NCBI RefSeq assembly: GCF_002086115.1
Contig: NZ_MVHJ01000002.1
Span: 1-64,000, forward strand
Source: Mycolicibacterium bacteremicum
GTDB lineage: Bacteria; Actinomycetota; Actinomycetes; Mycobacteriales; Mycobacteriaceae
Direction: 5' to 3'
DNA length: 64,000 nucleotides
Made by a program: the position numbers and the translations under genes. Positions 51,490 to 59,198 of this stretch are shown here, piece after piece. Positions within the stretch are counted from its first letter, which is position 1; every line of letters starts with the position of its first letter. The notes under the pieces are model-generated. The model did not search any database. It had not been told where the DNA came from and worked only from the letters and a program-made list of their open reading frames with translations.

Positions 51490-52475
51490 CAGAAGGGGAG
51501 CAGGTGGACAACCAGCGCTATGTGCGCTCGGCATCGGGCAACATCGGGCAGGTCAACGCGCAGGAGGTGCCGCGCTATGCCGGGCTGGCGACTTTCGCCC
51601 GGCTGCCGCAGCGCCACGAGGTGCCGCGCTATGACATCGCCGTGGTCGGGGTGCCGTTCGACAGCGGGGTGACCTACCGCCCGGGTGCCCGGTTCGGGCC
51701 GGCCGCGATCCGGGAGGCCTCCCGACTGCTCAAGCCCTACCACCCGGCGCTCGATGTCAGCCCGTTCGCCCGCGCGCAGGTGGTCGACGCCGGGGATATC
51801 GCGGCCAACCCGTTCGACATCGAGGCCGCCGTCGGTCAGGTGCGCGACGGTATCGGCGCGCTGCTGACCACGCCGCAGCAGCGGGTGCTCACCTTCGGCG
51901 GTGACCACACCATCGCCTTGCCTGCGCTGCAGGCGGTCAACCGGGTGCACGGGCCGGTGGCGCTGGTGCATTTCGACGCCCACCTGGACACCTGGGACAC
52001 CTACTTCGGGGCGCCCTGCACCCACGGCACCCCGTTCCGCCGCGCCGCCGAGCAGGGTCTGCTGGTCAAGGATCGCTCGGCGCACGTCGGTATCCGCGGA
52101 TCGCTCTACGACAGAGCCGATCTGCTCGATGACGAGTCATTGGGATTCACCATCGTGCACTGCCGCGATATCGACCGCATCGGCGTCGACGGCGTCATCG
52201 AGCGGATCCGCGACCGGGTCGGCGAACATCCGGTGTACGTCTCGATCGATATCGACGTGCTGGACCCGGCCTTCGCGCCGGGCACCGGGACCCCGGAGAT
52301 CGGTGGAATGACCAGCCGGGAACTGGTGGCCATCCTGCGCGCCATGCGCGATCTGCACATCGTCGGCGCCGACGTCGTCGAGGTGGCGCCCGCCTACGAC
52401 AGCGCCGATGTCACGGCGGTGGCTGCGGCCAACATCGGATACGAGCTGATCACGCTGATGGCCGAGCATGTCTGA
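51486..52475 (+). CDS. Ureohydrolase (agmatinase/guanidinobutyrase family)
   Basis: The 329-residue ureohydrolase has the full dinuclear manganese site: GGDHTIALP, HFDAHLDTWDTYFG and SIDIDVLDPAFAPGTGTPE. The region VGVPFDSGVTYRPGARFGP is typical of the agmatinase, guanidinobutyrase and guanidinopropionase group. It should release urea from a guanidino substrate; which one cannot be told from sequence. ATG 51486 overlaps the SDR stop; GTG 51504 is an alternative. It overlaps the deacetylase gene by eight bases. Confidence 0.92.
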   Translation: MTEGEQVDNQRYVRSASGNIGQVNAQEVPRYAGLATFARLPQRHEVPRYDIAVVGVPFDSGVTYRPGARFGPAAIREASRLLKPYHPALDVSPFARAQVVDAGDIAANPFDIEAAVGQVRDGIGALLTTPQQRVLTFGGDHTIALPALQAVNRVHGPVALVHFDAHLDTWDTYFGAPCTHGTPFRRAAEQGLLVKDRSAHVGIRGSLYDRADLLDDESLGFTIVHCRDIDRIGVDGVIERIRDRVGEHPVYVSIDIDVLDPAFAPGTGTPEIGGMTSRELVAILRAMRDLHIVGADVVEVAPAYDSADVTAVAAANIGYELITLMAEHV

Positions 52476-53307
52476 ATTTACATGGCCCGCAGGGAAAGTG
52501 GCGGCCGCGGCGTTCACCTTCGATGTGGACGCCGAGTCCGCATTGCTCTGGGGCGACGAGGCGGTTGCGGCCCGGATGAGTGTGATGAGCCACCAGGCCT
52601 ACGGACCGCTGGTCGGCATCCCGCGCATCCTGGATCTGCTGGACCGCCATCAGATCCGATCGACCTTCTTCGTGCCGGGGCACACCGCACACCGCTATCC
52701 CGAGGCGGTGCGGTCGATCGTGGCGGCCGGGCACGAGATCGCGCATCACGGGTATCTGCACGAGCAGCCCACCGCGCTGACCCTCGAGGAGGAGATCGAG
52801 GCGATCGACCGGGGGCTGGCGGCGCTGGCCGAGGTCGCCGGGGTCACCCCGGCCGGCTACCGCGCACCGATGTGGGATCTGTCTTGGCGCACACCGGAAC
52901 TGCTCGCCGACCGCGGCTTTCTGTACGACTCGTCGTTGATGGATGCCGACCATCCCTACGAGCTGGCGGTCGGGTCGCGATCACTGGTCGAGATCCCGAT
53001 CCAGTGGGCACTCGATGACTGGGAGCAGTACTGCTACCTGCCGGACATCTACAGCGGGACAATCGAGAGTCCGCGCAAGGCACGCGAACTGTGGCAGTTG
53101 GAGTTCGACGCGCTGCGTGACGCGGGAGCGTGCTGGGTGCTGACCAACCATCCCTTCCTGAGCGGACGAGCCTCGCGCGCAGCCGAACTCGGCGATCTGA
53201 TGCGCTATGTCCGCGAGCACACCGATGTCTGGACCACCAGCCTGGGTGAGATCGCCACCCACGTGCGCACACTGCGACTGACCCCGCGCACCATCACCCG
53301 CCCCTAG
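52468..53307 (+). CDS. Polysaccharide deacetylase/PuuE-type amidohydrolase
   Basis: The 279-residue NodB-fold protein has the metal and catalytic motifs AFTFDVDAES, STFFVPGHTAHRYPEAV, the zinc pair in AHHGYLHEQP and RAPMWDLSWRTPELL. A late His is in LTNHPFLSGRAS. It lacks a signal peptide. Cytoplasmic members in catabolic operons are often allantoinase-like (PuuE) or N-deacylases rather than polysaccharide deacetylases, and the PucR/permease/ureohydrolase context fits that better. It is the last gene of the operon. Confidence 0.87.
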   Translation: MSEFTWPAGKVAAAAFTFDVDAESALLWGDEAVAARMSVMSHQAYGPLVGIPRILDLLDRHQIRSTFFVPGHTAHRYPEAVRSIVAAGHEIAHHGYLHEQPTALTLEEEIEAIDRGLAALAEVAGVTPAGYRAPMWDLSWRTPELLADRGFLYDSSLMDADHPYELAVGSRSLVEIPIQWALDDWEQYCYLPDIYSGTIESPRKARELWQLEFDALRDAGACWVLTNHPFLSGRASRAAELGDLMRYVREHTDVWTTSLGEIATHVRTLRLTPRTITRP

Positions 53308-53326
53308 CCGGCCGCCCGTCCCGTTC

Positions 53327-53393
53327 CCGGCGAGCGTGCGTGTCTGCACCCCGACACGCCCACGCGCGGGGAAGTTCACGCACGCTCGTGTCC
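53327..53393. repeat. Intergenic nested-hairpin repeat, copy 2
   Basis: Begins CCCGGCGAGCGTGCGTGTCT and ends CGCACGCTCGTGTC, with inner GACACGCC. It lies after the deacetylase stop and directly beside the left copy of the 29-base direct repeat. Confidence 0.65.
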
Positions 53394-53398
53394 CCTTT

Positions 53399-53427
53399 AC
53401 CCCCGCGGGTACAGCAGTTCCAGCTCA
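53399..53427. repeat. 29-bp direct repeat, left copy (duplicated end of the FUSC gene)
   Basis: Identical over 29 bases (begins ACCCCCGCGG, ends TTCCAGCTCA) to 56160-56188. On the minus strand it encodes the last residues ELELLYPRG of the FUSC protein and is followed by an in-frame TAA. It bounds the ESX cassette on the left; attachment-site-like. Confidence 0.85.
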
Positions 53428-53446
53428 TGGTCTGCAGACCGTGTGA

Positions 53447-54277
53447 TCACCGGTAGGGATCCGGTAGCTGTGCGCGCGAGTGGGCCGCCGGGGTTCCGAG
53501 TTCGGTTCGATTTTCTGGTGTGTCGACGTAGGCGGCCAGGAAAGAGAGCAGAACAGCAGGGTCGACATCGAACTTGCGACAGTCGATCTCGATCATCGGA
53601 ACTGGAGGTAAACGATCGATCCTCCATATGCGAGTGGTGTAGCGGTGATCCCAATGGGCGTTCTCGTACGCGATAAGCAAGATGATGGGGTAGCCGTTGT
53701 ACGCCGGCTTCATTCCTGCTACGTCCGACCAGCTCAGGCGGGATTCGAAGCTCCAACCGCGTTGGCCGACACCGTGCTGGCTCAACTCTAGCCCGCCGCG
53801 CCTGACGCGTCCGAGGCCGACTATCACGGGAAAGGACAAGAGTATTAGACCGATCGTTCCGAACAGTAGCGCAGGAGCCGAGACGACGGCTTCGTCGTTA
53901 CCAGCCGATGTCTCCACCGCTGCCAGAGCAAAAAGTGCTGCGCTGCAACTGATCAAAGCGACTAGCAGGATGAACTGGGTCGCCGAATGACGGATCTCGG
54001 TACCGGGCTGGACGCCGTCGACTGTACGGATAGCCTTCGACAGGTCGACGCTCTGTTTACGCATCGTTGCCCCGAGCGCGACGACAAGAATCATCACCAC
54101 GCCAAAAAGAAGGCTATAGCGCAGCGCCATCAAGTTCCCGGCTGCGCCGGACAGCACGCCGAAGCCCATCGATACGGCGGCGATCGCAATGACGATGGTA
54201 TTCGCGGCGATGTCGCGCCGGCGCCTACGTGGACTGGCCCATTCGTCGGGTAGCTCAGGTCGACTAGAAAATCGCAT
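53447..54277 (-). CDS. Four-helix membrane protein with PH-like C-terminal domain, candidate immunity protein
   Basis: The 276-residue protein has four hydrophobic helices (about residues 24-48, 50-72, 100-122 and 133-160) and a C-terminal soluble domain of about 110 residues (GGLELSQHGVGQRGWSFESR, IWRIDRLPPVPMIEIDC). The ATG at 54277 has GAGG nine bases upstream and lies inside the end of the preceding effector gene; ATG 54286 is possible. Position as last gene after an ESX-type effector, and the polytopic layout, resemble immunity proteins of membrane-targeting type VII toxins. That is inference. Base composition is less GC-rich than in flanking genes. Confidence 0.75.
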   Translation of the reverse strand: MRFSSRPELPDEWASPRRRRRDIAANTIVIAIAAVSMGFGVLSGAAGNLMALRYSLLFGVVMILVVALGATMRKQSVDLSKAIRTVDGVQPGTEIRHSATQFILLVALISCSAALFALAAVETSAGNDEAVVSAPALLFGTIGLILLSFPVIVGLGRVRRGGLELSQHGVGQRGWSFESRLSWSDVAGMKPAYNGYPIILLIAYENAHWDHRYTTRIWRIDRLPPVPMIEIDCRKFDVDPAVLLSFLAAYVDTPENRTELGTPAAHSRAQLPDPYR

Positions 54278-55331
54278 CCCAAGCATCCTCTACCAGTCCA
54301 CCGATTGCCTGCCCGGTGTTTCCCACCGCTGACGCCCCATCACTGATTGCTTCGCCGATGCTGCCAATGCCGTTCTGGTAGAGCGAATCAACCGCTCCCG
54401 AGGTGAACACCCCGACTACGGCACCGCCCACAGCGCCGACGGCCGTCCCTACGACCGGCACGGGGATCAGTGAACCAATGGCGGCGCCCGCCAGGACTGA
54501 CGCACCGAAGCCGACTCCGCCTGAAACGATGGCTTGATCAACATCCTTTCCTTGGGTGATGTCGTACACGATGCCACCCACTGCAAGAGCTCCACCCAGC
54601 TTTAGGCCTAGACTCCCGGCCCGCGACTCAGCCGCAGCTGCGGCTTTCGCCGCATCGTCCGCGCTGCCGGCCAGAGCGCGCGAGGCATCGAAATCTCGAT
54701 AGACGGACGCCGCTGGCGTGCCGGGAGGTGCAGACTTCGCGAGGTCGAGAAACTTGGCGGACTCGTCCGCCAAGAATTGTGAATGGCGCATCAATGTCGA
54801 CGAGTGTGCCGCAAGCAGACTGCCCGCGGCTCCGTTGATCAGGTCGCCCACCACGAAGAACCACTTGTTGGAAATGTCGGCCCAGACGTTCTTGACCGTA
54901 TCGGCTGCAAGCTTCTCGATGTCGCGGGCCGCATCTGCAGCGTTCAGTGCGGTTATGTAATCGGTGATCTGTTCCTCGGTCGTGGGGTCCTGGATCACGA
55001 ATCCTGATACGGTTAAACCGGCTCCGGCGGCGTTGTCTCTGACCGATTGCATCTGAGATTGGGCGCGCTGAAGTTCCCCCGCGAAGTTGTCGATCGCTTG
55101 GGCACTGTCGCGGATAGCTGTTTCCAAACCTTCGGCCTTACTGGCACCAGTGGTCATTCGCGCAACGAAGGCGCTTCCCGCATCACCTTTCCAGTCGCCA
55201 CTTGCAGCCGTTCGTGCGCTGTGGATTTGATCGACGGTTTGCGAGACTTTTCCGGCCAGTGTTGAGCGAAGCCATTCGGCGGCTGCGCGGACGGACCCCG
55301 GACTTCCTTCGATGTACGTGTCAATGGGCAC
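54264..55331 (-). CDS. WXG100-like ESX effector with glycine-rich hydrophobic C-terminus
   Basis: The 355-residue protein starts with a WXG100-like helical domain (WKG turn in ASGDWKGDAGSAF, residues 47-49; helices to about 100). A helical middle region follows. The C-terminal part (about 241-312) is glycine-rich and hydrophobic (GGALAVGGIVYDI, SGGVGFGASVLAGAAIGSLI, GAVGGAVVGVF), a glycine-zipper-like membrane-insertion segment. No enzyme motif is seen. It is likely secreted with the 94-residue partner encoded 5 bases upstream. It could be a membrane-damaging toxin or a structural ESX substrate. Confidence 0.8.
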   Translation of the reverse strand: MPIDTYIEGSPGSVRAAAEWLRSTLAGKVSQTVDQIHSARTAASGDWKGDAGSAFVARMTTGASKAEGLETAIRDSAQAIDNFAGELQRAQSQMQSVRDNAAGAGLTVSGFVIQDPTTEEQITDYITALNAADAARDIEKLAADTVKNVWADISNKWFFVVGDLINGAAGSLLAAHSSTLMRHSQFLADESAKFLDLAKSAPPGTPAASVYRDFDASRALAGSADDAAKAAAAAESRAGSLGLKLGGALAVGGIVYDITQGKDVDQAIVSGGVGFGASVLAGAAIGSLIPVPVVGTAVGAVGGAVVGVFTSGAVDSLYQNGIGSIGEAISDGASAVGNTGQAIGGLVEDAWDAIF

Positions 55332-55336
55332 TTGGG

Positions 55337-55621
55337 CTACCTGGCACCTATTTCGTTTTGCACCGATTCGGCAGCAGTTGCATCTTGTTCCAAATAGGCC
55401 GTGTTCGCCTTCGCGACCGCTTCGCTCACAGCCTTCACACCTACGACGAGCTGTCCGGTGTTGTCGGCTAACTTCGCCAAGATTCCGAGGATGGCGGGTG
55501 TTCCGCAGCCTCCGTCCACCGCGGAGGGCATGGAATTGCCCGCATCGTCAAGGCTTATCCCCGCATCTGCCAGTGACCTCGAGATGTTCGCCAGAGCATC
55601 ATGATTGAACGCCAACGTCAT
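55337..55621 (-). CDS. EspC-like ESX secretion target carrying a YxxxD signal
   Basis: The 94-residue helical protein (MTLAFNHDALANISRSLADA...) matches the EspC/DUF2580-type type VII targets in length and layout. It ends its second helix with YLEQD (Tyr76-Asp80), the YxxxD/E export signal. It probably pairs with the effector encoded next and takes it to an ESX machine. Its start overlaps the upstream SAV_915-like gene by four bases (ATGA). Confidence 0.8.
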   Translation of the reverse strand: MTLAFNHDALANISRSLADAGISLDDAGNSMPSAVDGGCGTPAILGILAKLADNTGQLVVGVKAVSEAVAKANTAYLEQDATAAESVQNEIGAR

Positions 55622-56046
55622 GAGAAACGCCGCCGTCGATCAGGAGGAATGACGACGTCAAGCAGCAACAGCTGGAATGGTTGCGCGAGCTGAAGATGCG
55701 CTAAGTCGGCGGTCGGCATCAATATCCAGGCTTGGTCGATGCCGCAGCACGTGTGTAGTCGATCCAGAGCGGAGTAGGCGAGCAACGCGGTTCTACCGTC
55801 ACGGGTCTGACGCATGTCAATCCGAGCTGCCATCGGATCATTAACCGATTCGGCGCAGGGCAGGTAGACGGCGGGGGGAAAGTTACCAGGGATTGGTTTG
55901 GGGTCGGTGCCTGGTATGCCGTGTCCGACGCCGCTGGCTGCATTCGCACCGATCGGAGCGGCGCTCATCGCCTCTCCGGTGGAGCTTTCCCTGGGGTGCA
56001 TGTGCTGGACACCGCTCGCGGTGTTCTGTACCTGCATGTTAGTCAT
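55618..56046 (-). CDS. SseB/SAV_915-like protein, first gene of the ESX cassette
   Basis: The 142-residue protein has a disordered Ser/Gly/Pro-rich N-terminus of about 50 residues. A compact domain follows (VNDPMAARIDMRQTRDGRTA, LLAYSALDRLHTCCGIDQAW) that resembles the SseB-like SAV_915 family, often seen beside type VII effectors. The role is unknown; a chaperone or adaptor is possible. It starts at ATG 56046, with GGAGGAG further upstream than usual. Confidence 0.7.
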   Translation of the reverse strand: MTNMQVQNTASGVQHMHPRESSTGEAMSAAPIGANAASGVGHGIPGTDPKPIPGNFPPAVYLPCAESVNDPMAARIDMRQTRDGRTALLAYSALDRLHTCCGIDQAWILMPTADLAHLQLAQPFQLLLLDVVIPPDRRRRFS

Positions 56047-56157
56047 TTCTGCCCATTCTCCTCCCCGCGAATCAAGACAGACAGGCCAACCCGACCCCGG
56101 AAAATGACATTAATGCACCACGCGGACATCACGTCGCACCATTTCTCGCCCGCCCCC

Positions 56158-58245
56158 TCACCCCCGCGGGTACAGCAGTTCCAGCTCACCCAGATGCGCC
56201 GCAACGGTCAGCAGCGGCAGCGCCGCGGACACCGCGAGATCGTTGTCCCCGGCCTCGGCGCGCAGTGCCAGCACGAAGTCATCGCTGATCGGCTGACGCG
56301 AGGCACCCTGGGCGCACACCGCATCGGCGTGCTCCTGCAGCAGTTCGCGCGCCCGCGGATACACCCCGAGCGGGGGTGGCATCACATCGGCGATCAGTTC
56401 CGCGGCGGCCCGCAGTCGCACGGCCCGGTTGGCCGCCCGCACGATCGGTGCCCGCACGTCGTTCTGCCCACCGTTCTCCGAAAGATATTGCCGCAATGCG
56501 TCATCCAGGATCCGGCTGGCCTCCAGGGCGCTGCGACTTAGGGTGAACACCCGGTTGTCGGCAGCCTCGGACGCACCCCGGATGACACGCAGCACACCGG
56601 CTTTCAGGAGTGCGGCACCCGCGGTATGGGCGTTGTCGACGGCCGAGGACACCTGCGTCGAGGCGCCCCGCGGCCACAACAGCACCGACACCGTGATGCC
56701 GACCAGCGCGCCGACCACCACATCCTCGACGCGGATCAGTCCGACGGCCCAGCCCGAGGGCTGGATGAGGTTGAAGATGATCAGCACCATCATCGTGAAC
56801 GCGGCCTGACCGGCGATGAACGACGCGACCTCGGGCACGAACGCCGACCCGAAGGCGACCACCGGCAACAGCACCCACATCACCACCGGGTCCACGCCGA
56901 CCAACTCGATCACCGCGACACCGAGCCCGAAACCCAGTGCGGTGCCGGCCACGGCCCGCAGCACCCGGGTGCCGGTGGTGAGCGCGCTGCTGCGCAATAC
57001 CGACAGCGCCCCGAGTACGACCCAGAACCCGTGTTCCACCGGGAAGAGGTGGGTGACCGCGACGGCCAGCGCCAGCCCCAGCCCGGTGCGCAGGCTGTTG
57101 CGCAGCACCAGGGCCCGGGTGGCCAGGAAGCCCTTGGTGATCTGCGCGACGGCCGTGGTCTCGGGCATCACCCAGTCCGCGGCGCCGGTCTGCGGTAACC
57201 GGCGGCCCAGCACCCGGGCCCACACCGGCCGCGCGTCGGCCATCGCGGCGTTGCGGATGATGCGCCCGGTCACCCCGGCGGTGGCCGAGAAGGTGCGCCG
57301 CCCCAACAACGTTCGGCCGACCTGTACGGCGGTATCGTCATCGGGCACACCCAGGATGAGCTCGATATCGTCGCGGTAGCTGCCCTGCGCGATCGCGCGC
57401 AGCCGGCCCAGCGCCTCGTTCAGCTCGGCGCCACGGGTGGCGCGCAGCCGGGGGTCGGGGATGCTGAGCACCGCCTCACAGTCCCGCAGCACGGCGACGA
57501 TCGGCGGCAGCAGCTCACCGAGGGCCGCGCCGGTGCGATCGGTGATCCGGTCGGACAGCCAGCCGAGGTCGTCGACCACCCGGACCAGCGCGCGGCTGCC
57601 CGCTGTCAGGGCGACCGGCCGGAAGTCGGCGTTGACGAAGTTGGCCCACAGCGCATTCATCGCCCGGGTGACATCCCGGGTCGATCCGACGCCTTCCAGG
57701 CAGTCGGTCAGCGCCCGGCACACCCCGGCCGCGTGCCGGCGCAGGTCGTCATGGTGGCGCGGAGACAGCAGGAACAACGCCGCGGGCACGCAGACCACCA
57801 GCGCGATACCCCAGCCGGCCAGGCGTTCGGCGATCGGCCCGGGCGGCGTGCAGGCCGGCAGCACGAAGGTCAGCAGGGTTGCGCGTTGCCCGGCGGCGAC
57901 GGTTTCGCTGAGCACCCCACTGAACATCACCGTGACGCCGAGGACGAACATCAGCCCGACACTGAGCCACGGATACGGGGCGACCAGCGTGCCGATGGTG
58001 ATCAGCACGGCGCCGTTGAACCCGAGACCGGCATAGGCCAGGGCTCGGGCCTCGCGGTTGCCGGGGAAGTCGGCGATGATCAGCAGCGCGACCGAGCCGA
58101 AGATGGCGATCATCGGTGCCTGGGTGTCGCCCGCCACGAGGAAGCTGATTCCCGCCGCGATGGGCACCACGATCGCGGCCCTGGCGGCCCGGCGCAGCGC
58201 GTCGTACTCGGGGTCGCGCTGGGCAATCCAGTCCAGGATCGGCAT
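56158..58245 (-). CDS. FUSC family membrane protein (aromatic acid exporter-like)
   Basis: The 695-residue protein has two six-helix membrane bundles (residues about 20-160 and 385-520), each followed by a cytoplasmic helical domain. This is the duplicated FUSC/YccS/AaeB layout. Typical segments are FGSVALLIIADFPGNREARA and VEHGFWVVLGALSVLRSSAL. Characterised relatives export aromatic acids or fusaric acid; the substrate here is unknown. Its last nine codons are duplicated on the far side of the ESX cassette. Confidence 0.9.
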   Translation of the reverse strand: MPILDWIAQRDPEYDALRRAARAAIVVPIAAGISFLVAGDTQAPMIAIFGSVALLIIADFPGNREARALAYAGLGFNGAVLITIGTLVAPYPWLSVGLMFVLGVTVMFSGVLSETVAAGQRATLLTFVLPACTPPGPIAERLAGWGIALVVCVPAALFLLSPRHHDDLRRHAAGVCRALTDCLEGVGSTRDVTRAMNALWANFVNADFRPVALTAGSRALVRVVDDLGWLSDRITDRTGAALGELLPPIVAVLRDCEAVLSIPDPRLRATRGAELNEALGRLRAIAQGSYRDDIELILGVPDDDTAVQVGRTLLGRRTFSATAGVTGRIIRNAAMADARPVWARVLGRRLPQTGAADWVMPETTAVAQITKGFLATRALVLRNSLRTGLGLALAVAVTHLFPVEHGFWVVLGALSVLRSSALTTGTRVLRAVAGTALGFGLGVAVIELVGVDPVVMWVLLPVVAFGSAFVPEVASFIAGQAAFTMMVLIIFNLIQPSGWAVGLIRVEDVVVGALVGITVSVLLWPRGASTQVSSAVDNAHTAGAALLKAGVLRVIRGASEAADNRVFTLSRSALEASRILDDALRQYLSENGGQNDVRAPIVRAANRAVRLRAAAELIADVMPPPLGVYPRARELLQEHADAVCAQGASRQPISDDFVLALRAEAGDNDLAVSAALPLLTVAAHLGELELLYPRG
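56160..56188. repeat. 29-bp direct repeat, right copy (native end of the FUSC gene)
   Basis: This copy is part of the intact FUSC gene, covering its stop codon's first base and the last codons. The partner lies at 53399-53427, with 2,732 bases between. Confidence 0.85.
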
Positions 58246-58254
58246 CGGGGGTGG

Positions 58255-59124
58255 CTAGGACGTCTCGGTGACGCCGCGCTTCATGATGACGCCCAGCAAC
58301 CCCGGCGCGACGCTGTCGATCGCCTTGGCGGTGACCGCCATCCGCGGTGCGATGCGCACCGGTCGGGTGCGGGCCGCGGTGACCATCCAGTCGGCGGCCT
58401 CTTCGGCGGACAGGCCGGGCATCGCCACGAACTCCTTGGTCGGCTCGATCATCGGGGTCTTCACCAGTGGGTAGTACAGCGTCGTGGAGTGCACGCCCTT
58501 GCCCGACCATTCGGTCTCGGCGACCCGGCTGATCGCCGTCAGCGCCGCCTTGGAGGCCTGGTACGCGCCGAACAGCGGGGAGGACTCGTTCATGACGCCC
58601 CAGGTGGAGACGTTGATGACGTGTCCGTCGCCGCGCTCGATCATGCCCGGCACCAGGGCGCGCATCAGCCGCAGTGGCGCGTAGTAGTTGAGCGTCATGG
58701 TGCGCTCCAGATCGTGCCAGCGGTCCAGCGACTCGATCAGCGGACGCCGGATCGACCGGCCGGCGTTGTTGATCAGGATGTCGATGCCGCCGTGGCTGTC
58801 CAGGGCGCGGGCGGCCAGCGCGTCGACGGCGTCCAGGTCGGACAGGTCGGCGGTGACGGCCTCGGCGATGCCGCCGTTGTCCCGGATCTTGGCGGTGACG
58901 GCGTCGAGCAGTTCGGCGCGGCGGGCCGCCACGATCACGCTGGCGCCGAGCTTGGCCAGCTTGACCGCGGAGGCCTCACCGATGCCCGAGGACGCCCCGG
59001 TGATCAGGATGCGCTTACCGCGCAGTTCGACCTCGGGGCCGCGGCCCAGATATTCGGTCAGTGGGGGCCGCATGCTGGTCAACACGACCTGATCGGCCAG
59101 TCGCCGCAGGGGGTTCTTGCTCAC
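58255..59124 (-). CDS. Short-chain dehydrogenase/reductase (Rv0547c-type)
   Basis: The 289-residue SDR has a 35-residue N-terminal extension, then RILITGASSGIGEASAVKLA, LINNAGRSIRRPL and catalytic NVSTWGVMN...GAYQASKAAL. Its place next to menB matches Rv0547c. The substrate is unknown. GTG 59124 starts MSKNPLRRLADQVV. It precedes the FUSC gene by nine bases on the same strand. Confidence 0.88.
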   Translation of the reverse strand: MSKNPLRRLADQVVLTSMRPPLTEYLGRGPEVELRGKRILITGASSGIGEASAVKLAKLGASVIVAARRAELLDAVTAKIRDNGGIAEAVTADLSDLDAVDALAARALDSHGGIDILINNAGRSIRRPLIESLDRWHDLERTMTLNYYAPLRLMRALVPGMIERGDGHVINVSTWGVMNESSPLFGAYQASKAALTAISRVAETEWSGKGVHSTTLYYPLVKTPMIEPTKEFVAMPGLSAEEAADWMVTAARTRPVRIAPRMAVTAKAIDSVAPGLLGVIMKRGVTETS

Positions 59125-59143
59125 CGCGACAGTCTAGGGACTG

Positions 59144-59194
59144 CGATTTCGGTGAGGATACGTGCGCCTACCGCACGTATCCTCGCCGAAATCG
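59144..59194. repeat. 23-bp near-perfect hairpin between menB and the SDR gene
   Basis: Arms begin CGATTTCGG and close on GATACGTGCG, with a five-base loop (CCTAC). The only mismatch would be a G-U pair in RNA. It begins about five bases after the menB stop. There is no T-run. Confidence 0.75.
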
Positions 59195-59198
59195 CGGT

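Noticed and set aside
53327..53393. CRISPR repeat
   Set aside because: The hairpin copies are single, kilobases apart and have no spacer array or cas genes.
53397..53756. 119-codon minus-strand frame ending in ELELLYPRG
   Set aside because: Only its last codons are meaningful, as the duplicated end of the FUSC gene. The rest is an alternative frame of the membrane protein gene 53447-54277.
53399..56188. Calling the ESX cassette an integrative element with its own integrase
   Set aside because: No integrase, transposase or relaxase is encoded between the repeats, so only the duplication and cassette are claimed.
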